Shown: positions 8,947 through 18,370 of the stretch, piece after piece
Numbering within the stretch: the first letter of the stretch is position 1
How the letters are laid out: the number at the start of each line of letters is the position of its first letter
Assembly: GCF_021590045.1 (NCBI RefSeq)
Contig: NZ_CP062221.1
Coordinates: 2,356,001-2,420,000, forward strand
Length of the DNA stretch: 64,000 nucleotides
From: Cellulomonas palmilytica
GTDB taxonomy: Bacteria > Actinomycetota > Actinomycetes > Actinomycetales > Cellulomonadaceae
Direction of reading: 5' to 3'
Position numbers and translations under genes: made by a program
The notes under the pieces: generated by a model
Databases searched by the model: none
Told to the model about the DNA's origin: nothing
Seen by the model: the letters and a program-made list of their open reading frames with translations, nothing else

Positions 8947-10689
8947 ATGCTCAACCGGCTGCTGAAGGAGCACCTGCGCCCGTACTCGGGCGCGGTGACG
9001 GCCGTCGTCGTCCTGCAGCTCGTGCAGACGCTCGCGACGCTCTACCTGCCGAGCCTCAACGCGCGGATCATCGACGACGGCGTGGCGCAGGGGGACACCG
9101 ACACGATCATGCGGCTCGGCGGCGTCATGCTCGTCGTGAGCCTCGTGCAGGTCGTCACGTCGATCGGCGCGGTCTGGTACGGCTCGTACGCCGCGACGGG
9201 CTTCGGACGTGACCTGCGTCGCCGGCTGTTCGCGCACGTGCAGACGTTCTCCGCGCGCGAGCTCGGGCAGTTCGGCGCACCGACGCTGATCACGCGCACC
9301 ACCAACGACGTGCAGCAGATCCAGATGGTCGCGCTCATGACGTTCACGTTCGTGCTGATGGCGCCGATCATGCTCGTCGGCGGCGTGGTCATGGCGTTGC
9401 AGGAGGACCTCGGGCTGTCCTGGGTGCTGCTGGTCGCGGTGCCCGTGCTCGGGGTCGTCATCGCGTCGATCGTGTCGCGGATGATCCCGTACTTCCGGGT
9501 CATGCAGAAGCGCATCGACGCGATCAACCGCGTGCTGCGCGAGCAGATCGCGGGCGTGCGCGTGGTGCGCGCCTTCGTCCGGGAGGACCGCGAGGCCGCG
9601 AGGTTCGACGACGCCAACCGCGCGCTGTACGACACGTCGCTGCGTACCGGTCAGCTCATGGCGCTGATGTTCCCCGCGGTCATGCTGGTGCTCAACGTGA
9701 CGAGCACGTCGGTCCTGTGGTTCGGCGGGCACCGCGTCGCGGACGGCGCGATGCAGATCGGCCAGCTCACCGCGTTCCTGTCGTACCTCGCGTACATCCT
9801 CATCGCCGTGATGATGAGCACGATGATGTTCGTCATGTTCCCGCGCGCGGTCGTCGCGGCGGGACGCGTCGGTGAGGTGCTCGACACGACGACGAGCGTG
9901 CTGCCGCCGGTCGCGCCGGTGCCGCTGCCCGCCGACGGGCGGGCCCGTGCCCGGCTCGAGCTGCGCGGCGTCGAGTTCCGGTACCCGGGTGCCGAGCGGG
10001 CCGTGCTCGAGGACGTCGACCTGGTGGTCGAGCCGGGCCGGACCACGGCGATCATCGGCTCGACGGGCTCGGGCAAGTCGACGCTGCTCAACCTCGTGCC
10101 CCGGCTCTACGACGTCACGGACGGGCAGGTGCTGCTCGGCGGGGTCGACGTGCGCGACGTCGCGCTGCCCGAGCTGTGGGCGCAGATCGGCCTGGTCCCG
10201 CAGAAGCCGTACCTGTTCGCCGGGACGGTGCGCTCCAACCTCGGGTACGGCGCACCGGGGGCGGACGACGACGAGCTGTGGCACGCGCTCGAGGTCGCGC
10301 AGGCACGCGAGTTCGTCGAGGCGATGCCCGGCGGGCTCGACGCGGCGATCGCGCAGGGCGGCACGAACGTCTCGGGCGGGCAGCGCCAGCGCCTCGCCAT
10401 CGCGAGGGCGCTCGCGGCCCGGCCGCGCGTGTACCTGTTCGACGACTCGTTCTCGGCGCTCGACTACGCCACCGACGCCGCGCTGCGTGCCGCGCTGGTG
10501 CCCGAGACGCGCGACGCGGGCGTGCTCGTGGTCGCGCAGCGCGTCGCGACGATCCGGCACGCCGAGCACATCGTCGTGCTCGACGAGGGACGCGTGGTCG
10601 GGCAGGGCACGCACGACGAGCTGCTCGCGACGAACGCGACCTACCAGGAGATCGTGTACTCCCAGCTCAGCGCGCAGGAGGCGGCGTGA
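8947..10689 (+). CDS. Heterodimeric ABC exporter, subunit 1
   Basis: 580 residues: six-helix transmembrane domain (about 1-310) then a nucleotide-binding domain. Walker A is GSTGSGKST and the signature is canonical, NVSGGQRQR. Walker B ends in LFDDS, with aspartate where the catalytic glutamate normally stands. This is the degenerate-site subunit of an asymmetric exporter of the TM287/288-BmrCD kind. Its stop overlaps the start of the second half-transporter (GTGA), indicating translational coupling and a heterodimer. Substrate unknown; drug or lipid export is typical of the family. Confidence 0.92.
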   Translation: MLNRLLKEHLRPYSGAVTAVVVLQLVQTLATLYLPSLNARIIDDGVAQGDTDTIMRLGGVMLVVSLVQVVTSIGAVWYGSYAATGFGRDLRRRLFAHVQTFSARELGQFGAPTLITRTTNDVQQIQMVALMTFTFVLMAPIMLVGGVVMALQEDLGLSWVLLVAVPVLGVVIASIVSRMIPYFRVMQKRIDAINRVLREQIAGVRVVRAFVREDREAARFDDANRALYDTSLRTGQLMALMFPAVMLVLNVTSTSVLWFGGHRVADGAMQIGQLTAFLSYLAYILIAVMMSTMMFVMFPRAVVAAGRVGEVLDTTTSVLPPVAPVPLPADGRARARLELRGVEFRYPGAERAVLEDVDLVVEPGRTTAIIGSTGSGKSTLLNLVPRLYDVTDGQVLLGGVDVRDVALPELWAQIGLVPQKPYLFAGTVRSNLGYGAPGADDDELWHALEVAQAREFVEAMPGGLDAAIAQGGTNVSGGQRQRLAIARALAARPRVYLFDDSFSALDYATDAALRAALVPETRDAGVLVVAQRVATIRHAEHIVVLDEGRVVGQGTHDELLATNATYQEIVYSQLSAQEAA

Positions 10690-12704
10690 ACGCGGCAGCG
10701 GGCCGTCCGGTGGCCCCGACCACGGCCCCGGGCGCGCCCGCGGCCGCCGCGCGTCCGGCCGGCCCGCGGCGTCCCGGTCCCGGGCACGGCCCGATGGGCG
10801 GCGGGATGGGCATGCCGGGCGAGAAGTCCATGAACTTCCGCACGTCCGGTCGGCGGTTCCTGCGCGACCTGCGGCCCGAGCGCGTGCGGCTCGTGGCGGT
10901 CGTGGTCCTCGGCGTCGCGTCGGTGGTGCTCGCGGTCGTCGGGCCCAAGCTGCTCGGCACGGCGACGGACGTGCTGTTCGAGGGCGTCGTCGGCTCGATG
11001 CTGCCCGCGGGCGTCTCGCAGGACGAGGCGGTCGCGGGGCTGCGCGCGCAGGGGCAGGACCAGCTCGCGGACATGGTCTCCGGCATGCAGGTGGTGCCCG
11101 GGCAGGGCGTGGACTTCGACCGCCTGGGCTCGGTCCTGCTGATCGTGCTCGCGGTGTACGTCGGCTCGTTCCTGTTCGGCTGGGCGCAGGGGCGCATGAC
11201 CGCGGGCGTGGTGCAGCGCACCGTGCTGCGGCTGCGCGCCGACGTCGAGGCGAAGCTCTCGCGCGTCCCGCTGAGCTACGTCGACGGCCAGCCGCGCGGC
11301 GAGCTGCTCTCGCGCGTGACCAACGACATCGACAACGTCGCCCAGACCCTGCAGCAGACGCTCAGCCAGGTGATCACCTCGCTCCTGACGGTCGTCGGCG
11401 TGCTCGCGATGATGTTCTGGATCTCGCCGCTGCTCGCGGTCGTGGCGCTCGTGACCGTGCCGGCGTCGATGCTCGTGGCCGCGCTCATCGCGCGGCGCTC
11501 GCGACCGCGGTTCATCGAGCAGTGGACGTACACCGGGCAGGTCAACGCGCACATCGAGGAGATGTTCACCGGGCACACGCTCGTGCAGGTGTTCAACCGC
11601 TCCGACGACGCGGTGGCGACGTTCACGGAGCGCAACGAGGCGCTCTACGACTCGAGCCGGCGCGCGCAGTTCATCTCCGGCACGATCCAGCCGGCTCTCG
11701 GGTTCCTGTCGAACCTCAACTACGTCATCGTCGCGGTCGTCGGCGGCCTGCGGGTGGCGTCCGGGTCGATGACGCTCGGCGACGTCCAGGCGTTCATCCA
11801 GTACTCGCGCCAGTTCACCCAGCCGATCACGCAGCTCGCGAGCATGGCCAACCTCCTGCAGTCGGGTGTCGCCTCCGTCGAGCGGGTGTACGAGCTGCTG
11901 GACGCCCCGGAGCAGGAGCCCGACCTGCAGGTGCCCGCGCGCCTGCCGCGACCCGTGCGCGGACGCGTCGAGTTCGAGCACGTCGCGTTCTCGTACTCGC
12001 CCGACGCGCCGCTCATCACCGACCTGTCGCTCGTGGCGGAGCCGGGCCACACGGTCGCGATCGTCGGCCCCACCGGTGCGGGCAAGACGACGCTCGTCAA
12101 CCTGCTCATGCGGTTCTACGAGATCGACGCGGGTCGGATCACGCTCGACGGCGTCGACACGCGCGACCTGACGCGTGACGAGCTGCGCCGCCAGACGGGC
12201 ATGGTGCTGCAGGACACGTGGCTGTTCGGCGGCACGATCGAGGAGAACCTCGCGTACGGCGTGGACGGCGCGACCCGCGAGCAGGTGGTGGCGGCGGCCG
12301 AGGCGACGCACGTCGACCGGTTCGTGCGGACGCTGCCCGACGGGTACGACACGGTGATCGACGACGAGGGCACGGGCGTCTCGGCGGGGGAGAAGCAGCT
12401 CCTGACGATCGCGCGCGCGTTCCTGTCCGACCCGGCGATCCTCATCCTCGACGAGGCGACCTCGTCGGTCGACACCCGCACCGAGGTGCTCGTGCAGCGC
12501 GCGATGAACGCGCTGCGCGCGGGGCGCACGTCGTTCGTCATCGCGCACCGGCTGTCGACCATCCGGGACGCGGACGCGATCCTCGTCATGGAGCACGGGT
12601 CGATCGTCGAGCAGGGCACGCACGACGAGCTGCTCGCCGCGGGCGGCGCGTACGCGCGGCTCTACCAGAGCCAGTTCGCCGCCGCGGCGACGGACGAGGC
12701 CTGA
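10686..12704 (+). CDS. Heterodimeric ABC exporter, subunit 2
   Basis: 672 residues. An extra 45-residue Pro/Ala/Gly-rich N-terminus precedes a six-helix domain with a long first extracellular loop (about 95-140), then the nucleotide-binding domain. Walker A is GPTGAGKTT. The signature is non-canonical, GVSAGEKQL, while Walker B keeps the catalytic glutamate in LILDEATSS. The two subunits therefore complement one another: each site is formed from one normal and one altered element. The GTG start overlaps the upstream stop by four bases. Confidence 0.92.
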   Translation: MNAAAGRPVAPTTAPGAPAAAARPAGPRRPGPGHGPMGGGMGMPGEKSMNFRTSGRRFLRDLRPERVRLVAVVVLGVASVVLAVVGPKLLGTATDVLFEGVVGSMLPAGVSQDEAVAGLRAQGQDQLADMVSGMQVVPGQGVDFDRLGSVLLIVLAVYVGSFLFGWAQGRMTAGVVQRTVLRLRADVEAKLSRVPLSYVDGQPRGELLSRVTNDIDNVAQTLQQTLSQVITSLLTVVGVLAMMFWISPLLAVVALVTVPASMLVAALIARRSRPRFIEQWTYTGQVNAHIEEMFTGHTLVQVFNRSDDAVATFTERNEALYDSSRRAQFISGTIQPALGFLSNLNYVIVAVVGGLRVASGSMTLGDVQAFIQYSRQFTQPITQLASMANLLQSGVASVERVYELLDAPEQEPDLQVPARLPRPVRGRVEFEHVAFSYSPDAPLITDLSLVAEPGHTVAIVGPTGAGKTTLVNLLMRFYEIDAGRITLDGVDTRDLTRDELRRQTGMVLQDTWLFGGTIEENLAYGVDGATREQVVAAAEATHVDRFVRTLPDGYDTVIDDEGTGVSAGEKQLLTIARAFLSDPAILILDEATSSVDTRTEVLVQRAMNALRAGRTSFVIAHRLSTIRDADAILVMEHGSIVEQGTHDELLAAGGAYARLYQSQFAAAATDEA

Positions 12705-12724
12705 CCGGCGGACCGAAAGGGCGC

Positions 12725-12756
12725 TGCCGACGCGTATCCACGTCCGCGTGTCGGCA
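12725..12756 (+). terminator. Imperfect hairpin after ABC exporter operon
   Basis: Arms TGCCGAC (12725-12731) and GTCGGCA (12750-12756) with additional CG pairing inside. It sits between the exporter stop and the LPMO gene. Confidence 0.4.
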
Positions 12757-12757
12757 T

Positions 12758-12767
12758 GAACCGTTTC
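12758..12767 (+). promoter_or_regulatory. Possible LacI-type operator upstream of LPMO
   Basis: GAACCGTTTC is a near-palindrome (one mismatched pair) centred on CG, the general form of LacI-family operators. It lies about 110 bases before the LPMO ATG. Tentative: a ten-base match of this kind can arise by chance. Confidence 0.25.
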
Positions 12768-12877
12768 GGGCGTTGTTCACCCAGGTCGCGGATGGGGACG
12801 GTGGTGGCGACCGCGCCCGCGCGCCGGGCCACATCGTGGCGGCCTGCCGCGGGGCACCGACTCCCCCTGGAGGAACG

Positions 12878-13981
12878 ATGCGATCGTCCGCACCACCCGC
12901 CCGACGAGGTCTCCTGCGCCGTGTCGGCCGCGCCGCCCTGGCCGTTCCGATGGCCCTCGCCCTGGGCCTGGGCGCCCTGACGCTGGCGGCTCCGTCGGCG
13001 AGCGCGCACGGCTCGGTCACCGACCCGCCGACCCGCAACTACAGCTGCTGGGAGCGGTGGGGCGACGACCACCTCAACCCCCAGATGGCGACGGACGACC
13101 CGATGTGCTGGCAGGCGTTCCAGGACAACCCGAACGCGATGTGGAACTGGAACGGCCTGTTCCGCGAGAACGTCGGCGGCCAGCACCAGGCCGTGATCCC
13201 CGACGGGCAGCTCTGCAGCGGCGGCCGCACGCAGAACGGCCTGTACAAGTCGATGGACACGGTCGGCGCATGGACGGCGACGCGGGTGCCGAACTCGTTC
13301 CGCCTGACCCTGACGGACGGCGCGAAGCACGGGGCCGACTACCTGAAGATCTACGTCACGAAGCCGGGCTTCGACCCGACCACGCAGGCCCTCACATGGG
13401 GTTCGCTCGACCTGGTGAAGACCACCGGCTCGTACCCGACGACCGGCCTGTACCAGACCGACGTCTCGCTGCCGAACCGCAGCGGCCGGGCCGTGCTGTA
13501 CACGATCTGGCAGGCGAGCCACCTCGACCAGCCGTACTACCTGTGCAGCGACATCATCATCGGTGAGGGCGGCGAGACCGACCCGACCGAGGAGCCCACG
13601 GAGGACCCGACGGACGAGCCCACAGACGACCCGACGGACGAGCCGACGGACGAGCCGACGGACGAGCCGACGGACGAGCCGACCGACGAGCCGACGCAGA
13701 ACCCGACGGGCGCCTGCACCGCGACCGTGAAGGTCAGCTCGAGCTGGTCCGGCGGCTACGTCGCGGACGTGGTCGTCACGGCCGGGTCCGGCGGGGTCAA
13801 CGGCTGGAAGGTCACCGTCAACGGCGGGACCATCACGCAGGCCTGGGGCGGGACCGCCTCCGGCAACGTGATCTCGAATGCGGAGTGGAACGGCAAGCTG
13901 GCCTCCGGCCAGACCGCGTCGGCCGGGTTCCTCGGCTCGGGATCCGGTTCCGGGCTGAGCGCGACCTGCGCGGCAGCCTGA
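12878..13981 (+). CDS. Secreted lytic polysaccharide monooxygenase (AA10) with CBM2
   Basis: 367 residues. A signal peptide ends at ASASA, so the mature protein begins with H44 (HGSVTDPPTRNYSCWERW). The exposed N-terminal histidine is half of the copper brace; GGQHQAVIPDG supplies the second histidine. The AA10 domain runs to about residue 230. A Thr/Asp/Glu/Pro linker of repeated DEPT units (about 235-272) connects to a C-terminal family 2 carbohydrate-binding module with WSGGYVADVVV and VNGWKV. AA10 enzymes oxidatively cleave crystalline cellulose or chitin; the CBM2 favours cellulose. GGAGG precedes the ATG at 12878. The CBM is slightly short (about 90 residues) for the family. Confidence 0.93.
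   Translation: MRSSAPPARRGLLRRVGRAALAVPMALALGLGALTLAAPSASAHGSVTDPPTRNYSCWERWGDDHLNPQMATDDPMCWQAFQDNPNAMWNWNGLFRENVGGQHQAVIPDGQLCSGGRTQNGLYKSMDTVGAWTATRVPNSFRLTLTDGAKHGADYLKIYVTKPGFDPTTQALTWGSLDLVKTTGSYPTTGLYQTDVSLPNRSGRAVLYTIWQASHLDQPYYLCSDIIIGEGGETDPTEEPTEDPTDEPTDDPTDEPTDEPTDEPTDEPTDEPTQNPTGACTATVKVSSSWSGGYVADVVVTAGSGGVNGWKVTVNGGTITQAWGGTASGNVISNAEWNGKLASGQTASAGFLGSGSGSGLSATCAAA
13581..13698 (+). repeat. In-frame tandem repeats encoding the LPMO linker
   Basis: Twelve-base units of the form GACGAGCCGACG and close variants, about nine copies, coding for (T)DEPT repeats. This is a protein linker, not a CRISPR array. Confidence 0.85.
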
Positions 13982-13989
13982 CCTGACGC

Positions 13990-14026
13990 ACGAGGCCCGG
14001 GACGCACGCCGCGTCCCGGGCCTCGT
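13990..14026. terminator. Strong hairpin terminator after LPMO gene
   Basis: Perfect 14-base arms (13990-14003 and 14013-14026; ACGAGGCCCGGGAC and its complement) with a nine-base loop, eight bases after the LPMO stop. Confidence 0.75.
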
Positions 14027-14117
14027 CGCGCGTCGGGCCGAGCGGCACCGGGCGCGGCGCGGGAGACTGGCGCGAACCGGGACGAGACGGGCGTGGCCGC
14101 CGCTGCCCGAGGGTGGC

Positions 14118-14123
14118 TAGGGT
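14118..14123 (+). promoter_or_regulatory. -10 box for the membrane hydrolase gene
   Basis: TAGGGT lies downstream of a possible ATG at 14113, so that ATG would not be transcribed. This favours the GTG at 14170, which has its own GGAG ribosome site. Confidence 0.5.
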
Positions 14124-14169
14124 CGGCCTGCGACGGCGGCAGGGGGCGGCCGCCGGAGAGGGGGCGAGC

Positions 14170-17025
14170 GTGCACCGGTGGCGGCGCGGGACGACCGAGC
14201 ACGAGACGCCCGACGTGCTCGAGCTGCGGGTGCACGGCGTGGCGAACACCCCGCCGGCGAGCATGCTCGAGCTCGCGCCCGGACAGGTCGAGCAGGTCGA
14301 CGGCGACGAGCTCGGCAGCTTCTGGACCCCGACGGCGGCTGCCGCGGCGGTCCCGAGACGTGCGGGTGACCCGCGCGAGGTGCCGCCCGGCGTGCGTCGG
14401 GAGGCGTACTCGTGGGGTGCGATGGCCCGGCTGTCGGCGGTGCCCGGCCTCGGGCGCGTGAGCGGGGTCGTCGCCGGGGTCGTGCGAGCGCTGTGGGTGC
14501 TGATCGTCCCGTTCGGCCTCGCCAACGTCGCGTACTGGTCCCGGGACGCGGACGAGCCGCACGGGCGTCGGTCGTCGGCGGGCGGCGGCCTCGTGCGGCT
14601 GTTCGGGCTGCTCCTGACGCTGCTGTGGCTCGCGACGGTCTCCACCGTCACGCTCGGCGTCGTCGCCGCGCAGTGCTACGGTCCGCGCGTGACGTCGGGC
14701 GAGGTCACGTACGTGCAGGTCTGCGCGGCGCTGCCGGGGTGGACCGACGCCGCGGCCCGCTGGTCCACGGGCGGACGCACGGCGGCGCTCGTCGGCCTGA
14801 CCGCTGTGGTGCTCGTGGTGCTCGCGGCTGCGGGCTCGACGGGGCGGCTGCGGTACGAGCGGCGCATGTCGACGACGAAGGCGCGCGGGCTGGCCGAGGG
14901 CGAGCGCCTCGGCTCGCGCGGGCGGTGGCCGCTGCTGGCGCGACCGGGGTTCTGGACGCACGCGCGCCGGTCGTCGGTGCAGTGGTTCGCGCACCTCGCG
15001 GCCGCGTTCGCGACGCTCGCGGGGCTCGTGTCGTGGCACTACCTGTACCGGGACGTGCCGCAGTGCACGCGCTCCGACGGCTTCGGGACGCGCGGGTGCC
15101 TCGACGCCGCGGTGTGGGCGCACGACGGGCGCCTGCCGTGGGCGCTGGCCGTGCTCGCGGCGGGCGTGGTCGTCGCGCTGGCGGCCTGGCGCACGGGCCG
15201 GCTGCGGCTCGACCCGCTGCGCAGCGGAGGCTCGACCCTCGCCGCCGAGGTGCGCGTCCCGCGCACGGCGGAGGTGCTGCTCCTGCTCGCCTCGCTCGCG
15301 CTGCTCGGCTGGGTGGTCACGGCGGTCGCGCTCTCGGGCGACGAGCCGCTGCGCCCCGCGGACGCCGCGTCCCCCCCGTTCCTCGGGCTGCACGCGCTGC
15401 CGCGCACGGTCGTCGCGCTCATGGTGCTGCTCGTCCTCGCGGCCGTGGGGATCCGCGCGCACCTGCGCGCCACCGTCTGGGTCCCGCTCGTCCTGGTCAC
15501 CGCGGCGAGCGGAGGCCTCGCGGTGCTGTGGTCCGACGGCACGTGGGGCGTCGTGTGGCGCACGGTGGCCGGCGTCGGGCTCGTCGTCCTCGGCGGTGTC
15601 GCGTGGGTCGTGAGCCGGCGCCGTCCGCAGCGCGCGAGCGAAGGCTGGTCGGGCCGTGGCCCGGCCGTGCTGCTCGCGCTCGCGGGCGGGCTCGCGATGG
15701 TGCTGAGCGCCGCGGCGGTGCTCGGGACGGTCGCGTGGCTGGACGCGCCCGCCGCCGCGGAGAACCAGCGCCTGTCGCCGCAGACCACGCAGGCGCTCGA
15801 CGAGGCCGCGGCGCAGGACCCGCTGCGCGACCCGGTCGTCGTGCAGGGCCCGTCCGCGGCGCACCTGCATGTCCCGCCGGGGTACGAGCAGTTCGCGGTC
15901 GCGAGCGTCGCCGGGGTCCTGCTGCTCGTCCTCCTGCTGGTCGTGCTCGGGCTCCGCACGGCCGCGCTGCGGCACAGCGTCGTGCCCGCCGTGCCGGGCG
16001 GACCTCGACCGGACCCGGCCACCGGCGAGGAGCGGGCGGTGCAGGCGGCCCGACGACGAGCAGCGCTCGCGCAGCGCGCGGAGCGTCTGGTCGGCGCGCT
16101 CGCGGTGCTGCACGTGCTCGCGCTCGTCGGGTCGCTCGCGCTGCCCGACCCGCACGCCGCGTACGACGGGCCGTTCGGCACGCTGTGGGCGCTCGCGGTC
16201 GACCTGTCCGGTGCGGCGGTCGTCACCGCGTTCGGCCTCGTCGTCGCGAGCGTCGTGCTCGCCGGGTCGAAGAAGGCGCTCGCGCGACCGTGGGGGCTGC
16301 TCTGGGACCTCATGTGCTTCCTGCCGCGCGCCGCGCACCCGTTCGCGCCGCCGTGCTACGCCGAACGCGTCGTGCCCGAGCTCCGGGCGCGCATCGACGC
16401 GTGGCTCGGCGACGACGGGACGCCGCTGCCCGGTGGCGACGCGACGCGTGCGCGCCGCCGCGTGCTGCTCTCGGCGCACAGCCTCGGCGGGGTCGTCGCG
16501 GTCGCGACGCTGCTCGCGCGGTGGGACGGCCCGGCCGGTCCGCACGACCACCGGGTGGGTCTGCTGACGTACGGCACGCAGCTGCGCGCGTACTTCGGCC
16601 GGTTCTTCCCCGAGCTGTTCGGTCCGGCGGTGCTCGGTACGCGCCCGAGCCTCGGTGCCCGCATGTGGGCGGCCGACCCGTGGCAGCAGGAAGCCCCCGC
16701 CGAGCCGGGTCCGACGCCGGGGCCGACGGTGCTCGGCTCGCTCACGTCGTCCGACGGCGGGTCCGCGGCCGTGCGGTGGCGCAGCCTGTGGCGGCGGACC
16801 GACTTCATCGGCTTCCCGGTCGACGCCTACGCGGGATCGCCCGTCGACGCGCCCGCGAGCGAGATCGACGACGACGCGTACCTGCTGCAGGTCGTCGCGC
16901 ACTCCGGCTACCCGCGGGCGCCGGAGTACCGCCGCGAGCTCGACACGCTCGTCGCGCGTCTGCGAGCCAGCCGCCCCGTCGCCCGGACGCGCCGGACGAC
17001 GGTCCCGGGCCGCACGCGCCGGTGA
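14170..17025 (+). CDS. Large polytopic membrane protein with serine-hydrolase motif
   Basis: 951 residues, not assigned to a named enzyme. The soluble N-terminus has VLELRVHGVANTPPASML, resembling the first strand of alpha/beta-hydrolase lipases. About a dozen or more hydrophobic segments fill residues 100-700. The C-terminal soluble part carries LLSAHSLGGVVAVATLL, a nucleophile elbow (A-H-S-L-G) of the lipase/esterase type. The split arrangement, with the hydrolase fold apparently interrupted by a membrane region, is seen in uncharacterised actinobacterial proteins. Substrate unknown. Followed 16 bases later by an MFS gene with its own promoter. Confidence 0.7.
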   Translation: MHRWRRGTTEHETPDVLELRVHGVANTPPASMLELAPGQVEQVDGDELGSFWTPTAAAAAVPRRAGDPREVPPGVRREAYSWGAMARLSAVPGLGRVSGVVAGVVRALWVLIVPFGLANVAYWSRDADEPHGRRSSAGGGLVRLFGLLLTLLWLATVSTVTLGVVAAQCYGPRVTSGEVTYVQVCAALPGWTDAAARWSTGGRTAALVGLTAVVLVVLAAAGSTGRLRYERRMSTTKARGLAEGERLGSRGRWPLLARPGFWTHARRSSVQWFAHLAAAFATLAGLVSWHYLYRDVPQCTRSDGFGTRGCLDAAVWAHDGRLPWALAVLAAGVVVALAAWRTGRLRLDPLRSGGSTLAAEVRVPRTAEVLLLLASLALLGWVVTAVALSGDEPLRPADAASPPFLGLHALPRTVVALMVLLVLAAVGIRAHLRATVWVPLVLVTAASGGLAVLWSDGTWGVVWRTVAGVGLVVLGGVAWVVSRRRPQRASEGWSGRGPAVLLALAGGLAMVLSAAAVLGTVAWLDAPAAAENQRLSPQTTQALDEAAAQDPLRDPVVVQGPSAAHLHVPPGYEQFAVASVAGVLLLVLLLVVLGLRTAALRHSVVPAVPGGPRPDPATGEERAVQAARRRAALAQRAERLVGALAVLHVLALVGSLALPDPHAAYDGPFGTLWALAVDLSGAAVVTAFGLVVASVVLAGSKKALARPWGLLWDLMCFLPRAAHPFAPPCYAERVVPELRARIDAWLGDDGTPLPGGDATRARRRVLLSAHSLGGVVAVATLLARWDGPAGPHDHRVGLLTYGTQLRAYFGRFFPELFGPAVLGTRPSLGARMWAADPWQQEAPAEPGPTPGPTVLGSLTSSDGGSAAVRWRSLWRRTDFIGFPVDAYAGSPVDAPASEIDDDAYLLQVVAHSGYPRAPEYRRELDTLVARLRASRPVARTRRTTVPGRTRR

Positions 17026-17029
17026 CACG

Positions 17030-17035
17030 TATCCT
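17030..17035 (+). promoter_or_regulatory. Leaderless-type -10 box of MFS gene
   Basis: TATCCT, then six bases, then GTG at 17042; no ribosome site in between. Confidence 0.65.
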
Positions 17036-17041
17036 CAGCCG

Positions 17042-18340
17042 GTGCGCCGCGACCGCCTGACCTGGACGTTCTACGGGTGCTTCGTGGCGTGGGGCTGGTT
17101 CCTGTACAGCTTCAACCCGAGCGTCCCGCTCCTCGCCGACGAGCTCGGCATCTCCGACGCGCAGGCCGGCCTGCACGGCACCGCGATGGCGGTGGGCGCG
17201 ATCGCGGCGAGCTGGGTCACGCCCCGGCTGGTGGCGCGCGAGGGGCGGCGCAGCGCCGTGGTCGTCGGTCTGGGGCTCGTCGCGGCGGGGGTCCTGGCGC
17301 TCGTGCTCGCGCGCTCGCTCGCCGTGAGCCTGCCCGCGGTGGCGCTGCTCGCGCTCGGCGGGAACGTCGCGATCGCGTCGTCGCAGGCCGGGCTCGCGCA
17401 GCACCACGGACCCGCGGCGTCCGCCGCGGTGACCGAGGCGAACGGTGTCGGGTCGAGCGTCGGGCTCGTCGGACCGCTCGCGGCCGGCGCGTGCGTCGCG
17501 ATCGGGTGGGGGTGGCGGCCTGCGGTCGCGGTGACGATCGCGCTCACGGTCCTCACCGCGTGGGGAGCGTCCCGGCTGCCCGTCGGCGGTGCGATGACCC
17601 CGCCCGCCACGCCGCGCGGCCGGGCCGCGCGCGTGCGGCGACCGCTCGCGCCCGTGGGTGCGGACGTCCCCGTCCGCGGCTCGGTCGAGGCGCTGGCCCC
17701 GGTCGAGCCGCTGCCCGACGAGCTCGCCGACGGGCCCGGGTCCGCGCATGCGCCGGCCAGCCCGACCACCCGCCGGTCCGCCGGCGCGGCGTGGTGCTTC
17801 CTCGCGGCCGTCGTCGCGGCGATCGCGCTCGAGAACATCACCACGTACTGGTCCACCGACCTCGTGCGCGAGCAGACGGCGGCGGGCGCGGGCATCGCGA
17901 CGGCCACGACCGCCGGCTTCGTTGCGGGTCTGTCCGGTGTGCGGTTCCTCGTCGGACCGCTGTCGCTGCGCGTGCGCCCCGCGATGCTGCTCGCCGCCTC
18001 GTTCGTCGTGACCGTGCTCGGCTGGGCGGTGCTGTGGACCGCGTCGTCGTCCACCGTGGCCGTCGTCGGGCTCGTCGTCGCCGGCTTCGGCTGCGGCGTC
18101 CAGTACCCGCTGTCGATCGCGCTCCTGCTGTCCACGGCCCCCGGCGCGCAGGACGCCGCGCAGGCGCGCGCGACGCTCGCCGGCGGCCTCGCGATCGGGC
18201 TCGCCCCCTTCCTGCTCGGCGCGCTCGCCGACGCCGTCGGCGTGCACACCGCCTTCCTCGTGCTGCCCGCCGTCGCGGTGGTCGGGGGAGCGGTCGCGCT
18301 CGTCGGTGGTCGGCTCGTCGCCCGCACGCCACTACCCTGA
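17042..18340 (+). CDS. MFS transporter
   Basis: 432 residues with about twelve hydrophobic helices in two six-helix halves joined by a charged cytoplasmic loop (about 180-240). The N-terminal half starts LTWTFYGCFVAWGWFLYSF and carries the inter-helix segment PRLVAREGRR typical of the major facilitator fold. Substrate cannot be inferred from neighbours: upstream is the membrane hydrolase, downstream an intracellular xylanase. The start is decided by the TATCCT box six bases upstream of the GTG. Confidence 0.85.
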   Translation: MRRDRLTWTFYGCFVAWGWFLYSFNPSVPLLADELGISDAQAGLHGTAMAVGAIAASWVTPRLVAREGRRSAVVVGLGLVAAGVLALVLARSLAVSLPAVALLALGGNVAIASSQAGLAQHHGPAASAAVTEANGVGSSVGLVGPLAAGACVAIGWGWRPAVAVTIALTVLTAWGASRLPVGGAMTPPATPRGRAARVRRPLAPVGADVPVRGSVEALAPVEPLPDELADGPGSAHAPASPTTRRSAGAAWCFLAAVVAAIALENITTYWSTDLVREQTAAGAGIATATTAGFVAGLSGVRFLVGPLSLRVRPAMLLAASFVVTVLGWAVLWTASSSTVAVVGLVVAGFGCGVQYPLSIALLLSTAPGAQDAAQARATLAGGLAIGLAPFLLGALADAVGVHTAFLVLPAVAVVGGAVALVGGRLVARTPLP

Positions 18341-18370
18341 CCGCCGACCCCCGACGAAGGAGATCGACCC

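Noticed and set aside
12866..12877. Riboswitch in the LPMO leader
   Set aside because: The leader holds only a hairpin assigned to the upstream operon and a ribosome site; no recognisable aptamer core.
13581..13698. Possible CRISPR-like array
   Set aside because: Units are 12 bases with no unique spacers and encode a DEPT protein linker in frame.
13537..13719. Minus-strand open frame encoding repeated GSSV units
   Set aside because: It is the antisense reading of the LPMO linker repeats, with no ribosome site and no independent coding signal.
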